NCBI GenBank assembly: GCA_046076045.1
Contig: JBJTRI010000165.1
Location: 1 to 10,304 of the forward strand
Direction of reading: 5' to 3'
Length of the DNA stretch: 10,304 bases
Source of the DNA: JAIOPA01 sp046076045
Lineage (GTDB): Bacteria; Eisenbacteria; RBG-16-71-46
The stretch's first letter is position 1. The number at the start of each line of letters is the position of its first letter. The translations under genes were made by a program, and so were the position numbers. The notes under the pieces were generated by a model. The model was not told where the DNA came from and did no database searches. It saw only the letters and a program-made list of their open reading frames with translations. Shown piece by piece: positions 1-6,137 of this stretch.

Positions 1-640
1 CAAGGGCGCGGAGGAAGTCGATCGTAGCAATCTTGATGATCTCGACCTTCGTAAGCAGGTAGTACGCATAGCCCCGAAGATCATCGACATCCTCGTCGAA
101 CTTCTCTTGCAGATACGCGAGAGCAACCTGATATGCATCCAAGAGGTGCCGCCCCGCGTCTTTTCTCTTCAACTGCAGCTTCTTAGTGGTGCCGTTACTG
201 ATGGCCTCTAGCACATAGCGGTCGCGGTCGTACTCGGCTTTGATACGCGTGCGCGCGACCGTCACGCCGCCACGCCCCACCGCGTGGCCCGCAATGCACT
301 GCTGAAGGAAGCCGACATCGTCGCTGTGCTTGTCGATCTGCTTGATGCGATCCCGCAGTGCACAGAAGAGAATGAAGAGCGTGGTCAGGCGCTGCTGGCC
401 GTCGACGATGGAATACGTTTCCGGCTCCTCGGAGTAGACGACGACCGATCCGAGGAAGTAGTGCGTCCCATCGGCTCCGTTGTCCTGATGCTCAGAGCGA
501 ATGTCGTCCAAGAGCTCTCGGACCTGCTTCTTCGTCCACACATAGGGACGCTGGAAGTCCGGGATGATATAGAAGCTCTTGAAGAGGGTCTGCACTGTCT
601 GCGGAGTCGCTTCCGCGATTGCGCGATGGTCGTTGGCCAT
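1..640 (-). CDS. DUF262 domain protein (GmrS/ParB-like N-terminal domain), 3'-truncated by window edge
   Basis: The first 213 residues are visible, starting at ATG 640-638; the gene runs off the left edge. DUF262 hallmarks are clear: an IPDFQRPYVW block at residues 26-35, FLGSVVV at 62-68, and the signature IVDGQQRLTT at 78-87, whose DGQQR motif is the ParB/sulfiredoxin-like nucleotide-binding core of the family. A helical region with KVEIIKIATID (198-208) follows. In known families DUF262 is the GmrS-type NTPase half of modification-dependent (type IV) restriction enzymes such as GmrSD and BrxU, and also occurs in other phage-defence proteins. Whether a DUF1524 HNH nuclease domain follows lies outside the window. 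The start is supported by a GGTGA sequence about 10 bases upstream and an in-frame TGA 13 codons upstream. GC is about 53% in the first 60 bases, and codons such as AAA, AGA, CTA and AGT are used that the neighbouring genes almost never use. This suggests recent acquisition. The family call is firm; the defence role is inferred. Confidence 0.88.
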   Translation of the reverse strand, partial: MANDHRAIAEATPQTVQTLFKSFYIIPDFQRPYVWTKKQVRELLDDIRSEHQDNGADGTHYFLGSVVVYSEEPETYSIVDGQQRLTTLFILFCALRDRIKQIDKHSDDVGFLQQCIAGHAVGRGGVTVARTRIKAEYDRDRYVLEAISNGTTKKLQLKRKDAGRHLLDAYQVALAYLQEKFDEDVDDLRGYAYYLLTKVEIIKIATIDFLRAL

Positions 641-724
641 AATCGCTCGTTCACCCAAACTCAAGAGACACTTCGTTCATCTATGCGCCACATGGACATC
701 AGCACAAGATGGTCAATGTCTATT

Positions 725-733
725 AGGATAACA
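725..733 (-). promoter_or_regulatory. Possible extended -10 element for the DUF262 gene
   Basis: On the minus strand this reads TGTTATCCT, an extended -10 (TGn plus TATCCT, 4 of 6 to TATAAT) about 85 bases before the DUF262 start. No good -35 box lies upstream, which an extended -10 can tolerate. It lies downstream of the inverted-repeat cluster at 756-841, as expected if that cluster separates two transcription units. This is a weak call made by eye. Confidence 0.25.
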
Positions 734-755
734 AGCCCAGAACAGAAGATCCAGC

Positions 756-841
756 GCACTCCATGCTTATGGAGAATGCATTACGCCTACGCTCGTAGGG
801 TGGTTCGAATGGGATTCGCAGGGCACGATGTATCGATGCCC
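756..841. repeat. Cluster of short inverted repeats in the thiolase-DUF262 intergenic region
   Basis: The 245-base gap 641-885 has no convincing gene, but five inverted repeats sit almost end to end in 86 bases. They are CTCCAT/ATGGAG (759-764 and 769-774, 4-base loop, extendable by GCA/TGC around an AA bulge), the palindrome AATGCATT (775-782), CCTACG/CGTAGG (786-791 and 794-799), CGAAT/ATTCG (806-810 and 814-818) and GGGCA/TGCCC (821-825 and 837-841, with an inner CGA/TCG). Read on the minus strand they follow the thiolase stop and precede the DUF262 promoter candidate, so they could end transcription of the metabolic operon. None has a clear U-tract. A structured RNA or a recombination-site remnant at an island junction are alternatives. 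Confidence 0.45.
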
Positions 842-885
842 TCACGGAGGATAGGCTTGAGGCTTGGGTCCTGCCTGCCTCTCCC

Positions 886-2070
886 CTACCCCCTATCCAC
901 CAACACCGCCATCCCCTGGCCGCCGCTCACGCATAGCGTTGCGATGCCGTAGCGGCCGCCCGTGCGGGTCAATTCATGCAGCAGGTGCACGAGGATCCTT
1001 GTGCCGCTGCAGCCGGTGGGGTGTCCCAGGGCGATGCCGCCGCCGTTCACGTTCAGGCGGTCGGGGGACATCCCGAGCTCGCGGTCGCAGGCGATCACCT
1101 GCGAGGCGAACGCTTCGTTGAGCTCGATCAGGGCGATGGCGTCGAGCGTCAGGTCGTGTCGGGCCAGTAGCTTGCGTACGGCGGGGACGGGGCCCAGGCC
1201 CATGCGGGCAGGCTCCACGCCCACGCTCACGGCGCCCACGATCGAGCCCAGCGGCTTCACCCCGTGGGCCTTCACCGCGGCCTCGCTCAACACCATCACG
1301 GCGGCGGCGCCGTCGGTGATCGCGCTGGCGTTGCCGGGGGTGATCGTGCCGTCCTTGCGGAACACGGGGCGCAGCTTGGCCATGCCCTCCAACGACGCGT
1401 CGGCGCGCACATGCTCGTCGCGCTCCAGCGTGGTCGCGCGCTTGCCCTCGCCCACCGTCACAGGCACCAGCTCGGCCGCGAACCGGCCCTCGGCCTGCGC
1501 GCGCGCGGCGCGCTGGTGGCTGCGCAGCGCGTATTCGTCCTGCTCGTTGCGCGAGATGCGGTAGTCGTCCACCAGCGTCTCGCTCGTCTCGCCCATCACC
1601 TGATCGCACAACGGGCACAGGTAGCCGTCGCGGTACATCGCGTCCAGCAGCGGCTGGTCGCCCAGCTTCTGGCCCCAACGCATGTTCGTGGCCAAGTACG
1701 GGATGCTGCTCATGTGCTCGGTGCCACCGGCCAACACCACCTCGGCCTCGCCCAGACGCACCTGGGCCGCGGCGTTCACCACCGCCTGCATGCCGCTCGC
1801 GCACGCCTTGTTGATCGTGTACGCGGGCACCGCGTCGGGCAGGCCCGCGCGACGCACGACCTGGCGCGCCAGATTGGGGCCGTTGCCGGCCTGACGCGCG
1901 TGCCCGAACACCACCTCGTCCACGCGATCGGCGGGTACGCCCGCGCGCGCCAACGCGGCGGCCGCGACCACGCCACCCAGATGCGCGGCGCTCGAGGAGG
2001 CCAGCGCGCCGCCGAAGTCGCCGATGGGGGTGCGAACGGCACCTGCGAGGTAGACACGAGGGCTCGGCAT
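886..2070 (-). CDS. Acetyl-CoA acetyltransferase (thiolase family)
   Basis: Thiolase of 394 residues, the normal length for the family. It condenses two acetyl-CoA to acetoacetyl-CoA or runs the reverse, CoA-dependent cleavage, in the cytoplasm. The catalytic set is intact: nucleophile Cys90 in INKACASGMQAV, His350 in GGGIALGHPTGCSGTR (343-358) and Cys380 in CVSGGQG. These positions closely match the biosynthetic PhaA-type enzymes. The N-terminal VRTPIG (12-17) and GGTEHMSSIPY (115-125) blocks also fit. The start ATG 2070-2068 has GGAG seven bases upstream. A CPLC (Cys152-Cys155) sits in the loop region before VMGETSE; the well-known enzymes lack it as far as I recall. The gene is last in the minus-strand cluster with aldehyde dehydrogenase and 3-hydroxybutyryl-CoA dehydrogenase, and that context favours acetoacetyl-CoA chemistry. 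Sequence alone does not separate a short-chain biosynthetic role from a broader beta-oxidation thiolase. Confidence 0.95.
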   Translation of the reverse strand: MPSPRVYLAGAVRTPIGDFGGALASSSAAHLGGVVAAAALARAGVPADRVDEVVFGHARQAGNGPNLARQVVRRAGLPDAVPAYTINKACASGMQAVVNAAAQVRLGEAEVVLAGGTEHMSSIPYLATNMRWGQKLGDQPLLDAMYRDGYLCPLCDQVMGETSETLVDDYRISRNEQDEYALRSHQRAARAQAEGRFAAELVPVTVGEGKRATTLERDEHVRADASLEGMAKLRPVFRKDGTITPGNASAITDGAAAVMVLSEAAVKAHGVKPLGSIVGAVSVGVEPARMGLGPVPAVRKLLARHDLTLDAIALIELNEAFASQVIACDRELGMSPDRLNVNGGGIALGHPTGCSGTRILVHLLHELTRTGGRYGIATLCVSGGQGMAVLVDRG

Positions 2071-2119
2071 GGGATCGCTCCGGTCGAAGGGTCAGGGGCC
2101 GACGACTGCACCAACGCGA

Positions 2120-2155
2120 CGGCCGGGCCTCGGAGGGACTCCCATGGCCCGGCCG
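2120..2155 (-). other. Intergenic stem-loop between aldehyde dehydrogenase and thiolase genes
   Basis: A perfect 10-bp inverted repeat (2120-2129 with 2146-2155, core GGCCGGGCC/GGCCCGGCC) encloses a 16-base loop, which itself holds a small GGG/CCC pairing. It occupies the 95-base gap 2071-2165, the only sizeable gap inside the five-gene cluster. There is no U-tract after it on the minus strand, so it is not a canonical intrinsic terminator. It could attenuate read-through, protect the upstream mRNA 3' end or mark a processing site, giving the thiolase a different expression level. Confidence 0.45.
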
Positions 2156-2165
2156 CGCGACTCGC

Positions 2166-3626
2166 TCACTCCAGGTTCAGCCACACGCTCTTCGTCTGCG
2201 TGTACTCGTTCAGGCACGCCTCGCCGAGGTCGCGGCCGAAACCCGAACCCTTCACGCCACCGAACGGCATGCCGGGGTCGTAGTTGTTGTAGGTGTTGAT
2301 CCACACGGTGCCGGCCTGCAGGCGGCGCGAGACGTGGTGCGCCTTGCGCAGGTCGCGCGTCCACACGCCCGAGGCAAGGCCGTAGAACACGTCGTTCGCC
2401 TTGGCGAGCGCGTCGTCCATGTCGTCGAACGGGATCACGGCCAGCACGGGCCCGAAGATCTCCTCCTGCGCCAGCTTCATACTGTTGTCCACGTCGGCGA
2501 ACACCGTGGCCTGCACGAACGCACCCTTGCCCTGGATCGGCGCACGCTCACCGCCGGCCACCAGCTTCGCACCCTCGCGCACACCCGACTCGACGTAGCC
2601 CATCACCGTGTCCATCTGATGCTTCGACACGAGCGATCCCATGCGCGACTTCGGGTCCATGGGGTCGCCGGGCAAGGTCTTCTTGGCGCGGTCGGCCAGC
2701 TTGGCCACGAAGTCGTCGTAGATGCTGCGCTCGACCAGCAGACGCGAGCCGGCGGCGCACACCTCGCCCTTGCCGTAGAAGATGCCCATCGTGGCGCCCT
2801 TGAGCGCCGCGTCCAGATCGGCGTCGGCGAACACGATGTTCGGCGACTTTCCGCCCAGCTCGAGCGTCACCTTCTTGAGCGTGTCGGCCGCCGTGCGCAT
2901 GAGGTGCTGGCCCACCGAGGTCGAACCCGTGAAGCTGATCTTGCTCACGAGCGGATGCTTCACCAACGCCTCTCCGGCGATGCGACCCTTGCCGGGGATC
3001 ACGTTGAAGACGCCCGGCGGCACGCCCGCTTCGAGTGCCAGCTCGGCGATGCGGATGGCGGTGAGCGGCGTGAGCTCGGCGGGCTTGACCACGATGGTGT
3101 TGCCGGCCGCGAGCGCCGGGGCCACCTTCCAGCCCACCATGATCATGGGGAAGTTCCACGGGATGATCGCGCCCACCACGCCCACGGGCTCGCGCAGCGT
3201 GTAGGTGAACATGCCGGGGTTCACGGTCGTCGTGTCGCCGGTCAGCTTGCTCGCCCAACCCGAGAAGTAGTGGAAGCAGTTCGCGACCATGTGGATGTCC
3301 ACGTGACGCGACTCGGTGATGGTCTTGCCGTTGTCGAGCGTCTCGAGCCGCGCCAACTCGTCGGCGTGCTGCAGCACGAGGTCCCCGAGCTTCCAGAGCA
3401 CGCGCGAGCGGTCCACCGCCTTCATGCGCGACCACGGACCCTGCAGCGCGGCGTGCGCCGCCTTCACCGCGCGGTCCACGTCGGCGACACCGGCCTCGGC
3501 GACGGTGGTGATGACCTCCTCGGTCGCCGGGTTCACGGTGGTGAACGTGGCACCGTCGGCGGCGTCCACGGCCTGACCGTCGATGATGAGTCGGCCCGGC
3601 TTCACCGGAGCGAGCGTCTCGGACAT
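2166..3626 (-). CDS. NAD-dependent aldehyde dehydrogenase
   Basis: Complete 486-residue aldehyde dehydrogenase of the superfamily's standard length. It oxidises an aldehyde to its carboxylic acid with NAD(P)+ in the cytoplasm. Key residues are present: Asn158 in IIPWNFP (oxyanion), Lys181 and Glu184 in VVKPAELTPL (cofactor ribose contact; a Glu here usually favours NAD+), FTGST (232-236), general base Glu256 in LELGGKSPN, nucleophile Cys290 in GEVCAAGSR, EEIFGPV (388-394) and the C-terminal PFGGVKGSGFGRDLG (454-468). The longer reading frame that runs upstream to 4817 is discarded: its extra part overlaps the DinB and dehydrogenase genes and is low-complexity out-of-frame translation. The start ATG 3626-3624 has a near-perfect GGGAGG eight bases upstream. 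That site overlaps the last codons and stop of the DinB gene, so the two are probably translationally coupled. The substrate is unknown; similarity to betaine-, acet- and aromatic-aldehyde dehydrogenases is too general to choose. Confidence 0.95.
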   Translation of the reverse strand: MSETLAPVKPGRLIIDGQAVDAADGATFTTVNPATEEVITTVAEAGVADVDRAVKAAHAALQGPWSRMKAVDRSRVLWKLGDLVLQHADELARLETLDNGKTITESRHVDIHMVANCFHYFSGWASKLTGDTTTVNPGMFTYTLREPVGVVGAIIPWNFPMIMVGWKVAPALAAGNTIVVKPAELTPLTAIRIAELALEAGVPPGVFNVIPGKGRIAGEALVKHPLVSKISFTGSTSVGQHLMRTAADTLKKVTLELGGKSPNIVFADADLDAALKGATMGIFYGKGEVCAAGSRLLVERSIYDDFVAKLADRAKKTLPGDPMDPKSRMGSLVSKHQMDTVMGYVESGVREGAKLVAGGERAPIQGKGAFVQATVFADVDNSMKLAQEEIFGPVLAVIPFDDMDDALAKANDVFYGLASGVWTRDLRKAHHVSRRLQAGTVWINTYNNYDPGMPFGGVKGSGFGRDLGEACLNEYTQTKSVWLNLE

Positions 3627-3631
3627 GGGTT

Positions 3632-4549
3632 CTACCTCCCGGGTGTGGTCGCCCCGATGCGGGCGAGCTTGATCTGCTGTGCGTGATGACGGTCGTGTTC
3701 GGGCAGGTGCCCCATGGTGTCGCCGAGCGAGTGCTCGCGGCTCCACACGTGCGTCGGCTCGGCCGGAACGCGCGCGATGCGTTCGAGCAGTTCGTCGCGC
3801 AGCGCGTCCATGCGACGCACCGCTTCCTCGAACGTGTGGGCGCGCAACGGCGCCAGATGCGCCTCGTTCACCGCGGCGATCTCGTCCACGGACAGGCCCG
3901 CCCACGACCGCGGCACGCCCGCCAGCAGGCGATCGAACTCCTCGAGTCGCACACGGTCGCGCTCGGACAGGTGCAGCACGATCTCGAGCACGCTCCACTT
4001 GCCCGGCGCGATGGGCTGCGTGGCGCGGCCACCGGTGAGGCCCTGCAGCGCGGCCTTCACCGCGGTACGCGCACGCACGAGCTCGAACACGAGCAGGTCG
4101 CGCGAGCCCGCCCCGTGACGCTGCGCGGCGAACGCGGTGGGCACGAACGGGGTCGCACGACGCTTCGAACCCTTCGCGGGCGCGGTAGCGACACGGCGCG
4201 CCGAACGGTTCGTCGTACGCGCAGGCACGGACGAACCCGAACGCTTCGAAGGGGCCGCAGAGCGCTTCGTCTGACGCGCCGTCGCGACCGCACCACGACG
4301 CTTCGCACCCTTCGCGGGCGCGGTGGCGGCACGGCGTGCCGAACGGTTCGTCGCACGCGCAGGCACGGACGAAGCCGAACGCTTCACGGGGGCCGCGGAG
4401 CGCTTCGTCGGACGTGCCGTCGCGACCGCACCACGGCGCTTCGCAACCTTCGCAGGCGCGGACGCGGCTCGACGCTTCGCCGCCATCGCCTTCGTCGTCG
4501 CACTGCGACGCGCTCGCGCCGCAGTCCCAGCGCCCCTTCGCTTCGCCAT
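3632..4549 (-). CDS. DinB-family protein with histone-H1-like Lys/Arg/Ala-rich N-terminal tail
   Basis: A 305-residue protein in two parts. Residues 1-132 are a low-complexity tail of Ala, Lys, Arg, Ser, Thr and Pro, built from two 46-residue repeats (37-82 and 83-128) beginning KRRGAVATAR and ending ATAPAKG. Such tails resemble histone H1, AlgP or HC1-like DNA-binding segments. Residues 150-297 look like a DinB four-helix domain: GKWSVLEIVLHLSERDR (183-199) carries His193, and HLPEHDRHHAQQIK (281-294) carries His285 and His288/289, the usual places of the metal-binding histidines. DinB-fold proteins include thiol-dependent transferases and many of unknown reaction, so no activity is assigned. 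The start ATG 4549-4547 lies eight bases after the dehydrogenase stop without a clear Shine-Dalgarno, suggesting reinitiation; Met22 is an alternative start. The stop is five bases before the aldehyde dehydrogenase start. DNA binding by the tail is inferred from composition. Confidence 0.8.
   Translation of the reverse strand: MAKRRGAGTAARARRSATTKAMAAKRRAASAPAKVAKRRGAVATARPTKRSAAPVKRSASSVPARATNRSARRAATAPAKGAKRRGAVATARQTKRSAAPSKRSGSSVPARTTNRSARRVATAPAKGSKRRATPFVPTAFAAQRHGAGSRDLLVFELVRARTAVKAALQGLTGGRATQPIAPGKWSVLEIVLHLSERDRVRLEEFDRLLAGVPRSWAGLSVDEIAAVNEAHLAPLRAHTFEEAVRRMDALRDELLERIARVPAEPTHVWSREHSLGDTMGHLPEHDRHHAQQIKLARIGATTPGR
3635..3640 (-). promoter_or_regulatory. Strong Shine-Dalgarno site of the aldehyde dehydrogenase gene
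   Basis: On the minus strand GGGAGG lies eight bases before ATG 3626 and is followed directly by the T of TAG, the DinB stop codon. Its AGG is the last sense codon of the DinB gene. It is the clearest ribosome binding site in the window and fixes the aldehyde dehydrogenase start. Confidence 0.75.
4161..4436. repeat. Two tandem 138-bp direct repeats inside the DinB tail region
   Basis: Copy 1 is 4161-4298 and copy 2 is 4299-4436. A by-eye alignment gives about 13 differences, so roughly 90% identity. A third, partial copy starts at 4437 (the first 25 or so bases match) and then decays. The period of 46 codons keeps the reading frame, so copy-number change would lengthen or shorten the basic tail without disrupting the DinB domain. 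The short motif CGCTTCG recurs within each copy, which suggests an older, shorter unit. Confidence 0.9.
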
Positions 4550-4557
4550 GCGCGGGC

Positions 4558-5439
4558 TCAGGAGGGGACCGCGGTCTTCTCGGCGGCGGGCGTGTAGTCG
4601 TACACGCCGCGGCCCGTCTTGCGGCCCAAGCGGCCCGCGGCCACGTACTGCTCCATGAGCGGGCAGGGACGGAACTTCTCGCCCAGCGTGCGGTGCAGGA
4701 AGCGCAGGATCGACAGCCGCGTGTCGAGCCCCACCAGGTCCACGAGCTCGAACGGACCCATGGGGTGGTTGAGCCCCAGCTTGAGCGCCTTGTCGATGTC
4801 GGCCGCGCTCGCCACACCCTCCTGCAGCATGTAGAACGCCTCGTTGCCGATCATGGCGTTGATGCGGCTCGTCACGAACCCGGGCGACTCGCGCACCGTG
4901 ACGCACTCCTTGCCCATCGCCACGCCCACGGACTCGCAGGCGGCGATCGTGGCGTCGCTGGTCTCGAGCGCGCGCACGATCTCGAGCAGCTTCATGCGGT
5001 GCACAGGATTGAAGAAGTGCAGCCCCACCACCTGCGGCGCACGCGTGGTCGCGGCGGCCATCTCGGTGATGCTGAGCGACGAGGTGTTCGACGCCAGGAT
5101 GGCGTGGCGCGGCGCGAACCGGTCGAGCGCGGCGAAGATCTCGATCTTCAGCTCGATGCGCTCAGGCACCGCCTCGATCACCAGGTCGGCCACTCGCGCG
5201 GCCTCCTCGAGCGAGGTCGTGGTGCGCAACCGTGCGCGCGCCGCGTCGGCGGCGGCCGCCTCGACCTTGCCCGCGGCCACACCCTTGGCGAGGATCGACG
5301 CGATGTCGGCCGCGCCCTTGTCGAGCGCTTCGCGACTGGTGTCCTGCAGCACCGTGTCGTAGCCGCCGAGCGCCGCCACGTAGGCGATGCCGCGGCCCAT
5401 GATGCCGGCGCCGAGGACGGCGATGGTGCGGATGCTCAC
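4558..5439 (-). CDS. 3-hydroxybutyryl-CoA dehydrogenase (3-hydroxyacyl-CoA dehydrogenase family)
   Basis: A 293-residue enzyme of the usual length. It oxidises (S)-3-hydroxyacyl-CoA to 3-ketoacyl-CoA with NAD(P)+, or the reverse, in the cytoplasm. The N-terminal Rossmann motif is GAGIMGRG (10-17). Catalytic-region residues are Ser120 in SNTSSLS, His141 in GLHFFNPVHRMKLLEIV (139-155) and Glu153. The C-terminal helical domain has LGLNHPMGPFELVDLVGLD (221-239) and GRKTGRGVYDY (272-282). In PGFVTSR (186-192) a Ser occupies the place of the Asn found in the PGFVVNR motif of the best-studied enzymes; similar TSR variants occur in other bacterial members as I recall. The start is GTG 5439-5437, preceded by GGGGGA six bases upstream, and it overlaps the BioY stop by four bases. 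Neighbouring thiolase supports a C4-CoA role. Direction (degradation or reductive synthesis) cannot be told. Confidence 0.94.
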   Translation of the reverse strand: MSIRTIAVLGAGIMGRGIAYVAALGGYDTVLQDTSREALDKGAADIASILAKGVAAGKVEAAAADAARARLRTTTSLEEAARVADLVIEAVPERIELKIEIFAALDRFAPRHAILASNTSSLSITEMAAATTRAPQVVGLHFFNPVHRMKLLEIVRALETSDATIAACESVGVAMGKECVTVRESPGFVTSRINAMIGNEAFYMLQEGVASAADIDKALKLGLNHPMGPFELVDLVGLDTRLSILRFLHRTLGEKFRPCPLMEQYVAAGRLGRKTGRGVYDYTPAAEKTAVPS

Positions 5440-6023
5440 GCCTCGTCCCCCGAACGCGGGACGAGCTTCCACACCAGCGGGAACACGCCCGCGGCGATCG
5501 CCGACTTGATGAGGTCGCCGGGGATGAACGGCAGCAGGCCGCTCGCGAACAGCGCGTCGGCGGGCACGAAGCGCGACAGCTGCGCCAGACCCAGCGCGAA
5601 CACGATGGCGCTGCCCGACAGCATGGCCGCGAACATGGTGAACGGGTTGCGGTCCCAGCCGCGCTCGGCGAGCAGGCCGGTGAACGCGGCCGCGAGCGGG
5701 AACGCGAGCAGGTAGCCGCCCGTGGGGCCGACCAACTGCAGCGCACCGGCCGCGCCACCCGCGAAGAACGGCAGACCGGCCGCGCCCTCGGCGAGGTAGA
5801 GCAGCTGCGCGAGGAACGCGCGCCGCGCGCCGAGCACCAGACCCGACAGCAGCACGGCGAACGACTGCCCGGTGATGGGCACCGGCGTCCACGGCAGGCG
5901 GATCTCGACCTGCGCCGCCGCAGCGGTGACGAGCGAGGCGGCGACCACGATCAGCGCGTTCATGAGCATGCTCGAACGCGGAGCGGCGACATCCACGAGC
6001 GTGAGCGGACGGGCGACGGACAT
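5436..6023 (-). CDS. bioY: BioY biotin transporter, substrate-binding S component
   Basis: A 195-residue membrane protein, the usual BioY length. It binds biotin in the cytoplasmic membrane as the S component of an energy-coupling-factor transporter. Family blocks are easy to see: VPITGQSFAVLLSGLVLG (48-65), the following helix AFLAQLLYLAEGAAGLPFF (69-87) ahead of AGG (88-90), GPTGGYLLAFPLAA (99-112) and PFIPGDLIKSAIAA (165-178). About six hydrophobic segments span the chain, starting near residues 20-38. No EcfA ATPase or EcfT gene is in the window, so it must share these from elsewhere or work alone. The start ATG 6023-6021 is preceded by AGAGG at a seven-base spacing. Its stop overlaps the GTG start of the dehydrogenase gene, implying coupled translation, and it is the first gene of the operon. 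I found no BirA- or BioR-type operator upstream. Confidence 0.93.
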   Translation of the reverse strand: MSVARPLTLVDVAAPRSSMLMNALIVVAASLVTAAAAQVEIRLPWTPVPITGQSFAVLLSGLVLGARRAFLAQLLYLAEGAAGLPFFAGGAAGALQLVGPTGGYLLAFPLAAAFTGLLAERGWDRNPFTMFAAMLSGSAIVFALGLAQLSRFVPADALFASGLLPFIPGDLIKSAIAAGVFPLVWKLVPRSGDEA

Positions 6024-6137
6024 GGGGGTTCCTCTCGAGGGTTCAGGGGAGCGCACGGACGCGACCGCACCTCGGCACGCAGGCGTGCACGGGGATGGCG
6101 CGGACGGGCCCGCGGCAGGCAGGCACTCGACCGCGCG

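Noticed and set aside
801..820. GGTTCGAAT, resembling the T-loop of a tRNA, at the composition junction
   Set aside because: The flanking bases form a CGAAT/ATTCG hairpin instead of a T-arm, and no acceptor, D or anticodon arms can be built nearby. A short tRNA 3' remnant from integration cannot be excluded but is not supported.
641..885. Integron attC-type site in the inverted-repeat cluster
   Set aside because: No pair of RYYYAAC and GTTRRRY core sites with the expected spacing was found.
284..952. A 222-residue plus-strand reading frame across the DUF262 start and the junction
   Set aside because: It is antisense to the DUF262 coding sequence, whose family motifs are clear, and it shows no domain-like features of its own.
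1264..2283. A 339-residue plus-strand reading frame opposite the thiolase
   Set aside because: His/Arg/Ala/Val-rich composition is typical of antisense frames in GC-rich genes; the thiolase on the other strand has all catalytic motifs.
2334..3686. A 450-residue plus-strand reading frame opposite the aldehyde dehydrogenase
   Set aside because: It is an antisense shadow with His- and Arg-rich low-complexity translation and no recognisable motif.
3627..4817. An N-terminal extension of the aldehyde dehydrogenase frame that would make an 883-residue fusion
   Set aside because: The extra part is the out-of-frame reading of the DinB tail and the dehydrogenase end; the enzyme starts normally at 3626 behind a strong ribosome binding site.
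3683..5715. Long plus-strand frames (304 and 459 residues) opposite the DinB and dehydrogenase genes
   Set aside because: They are antisense shadows of GC-rich coding sequence and the basic repeat; the composition is not protein-like.
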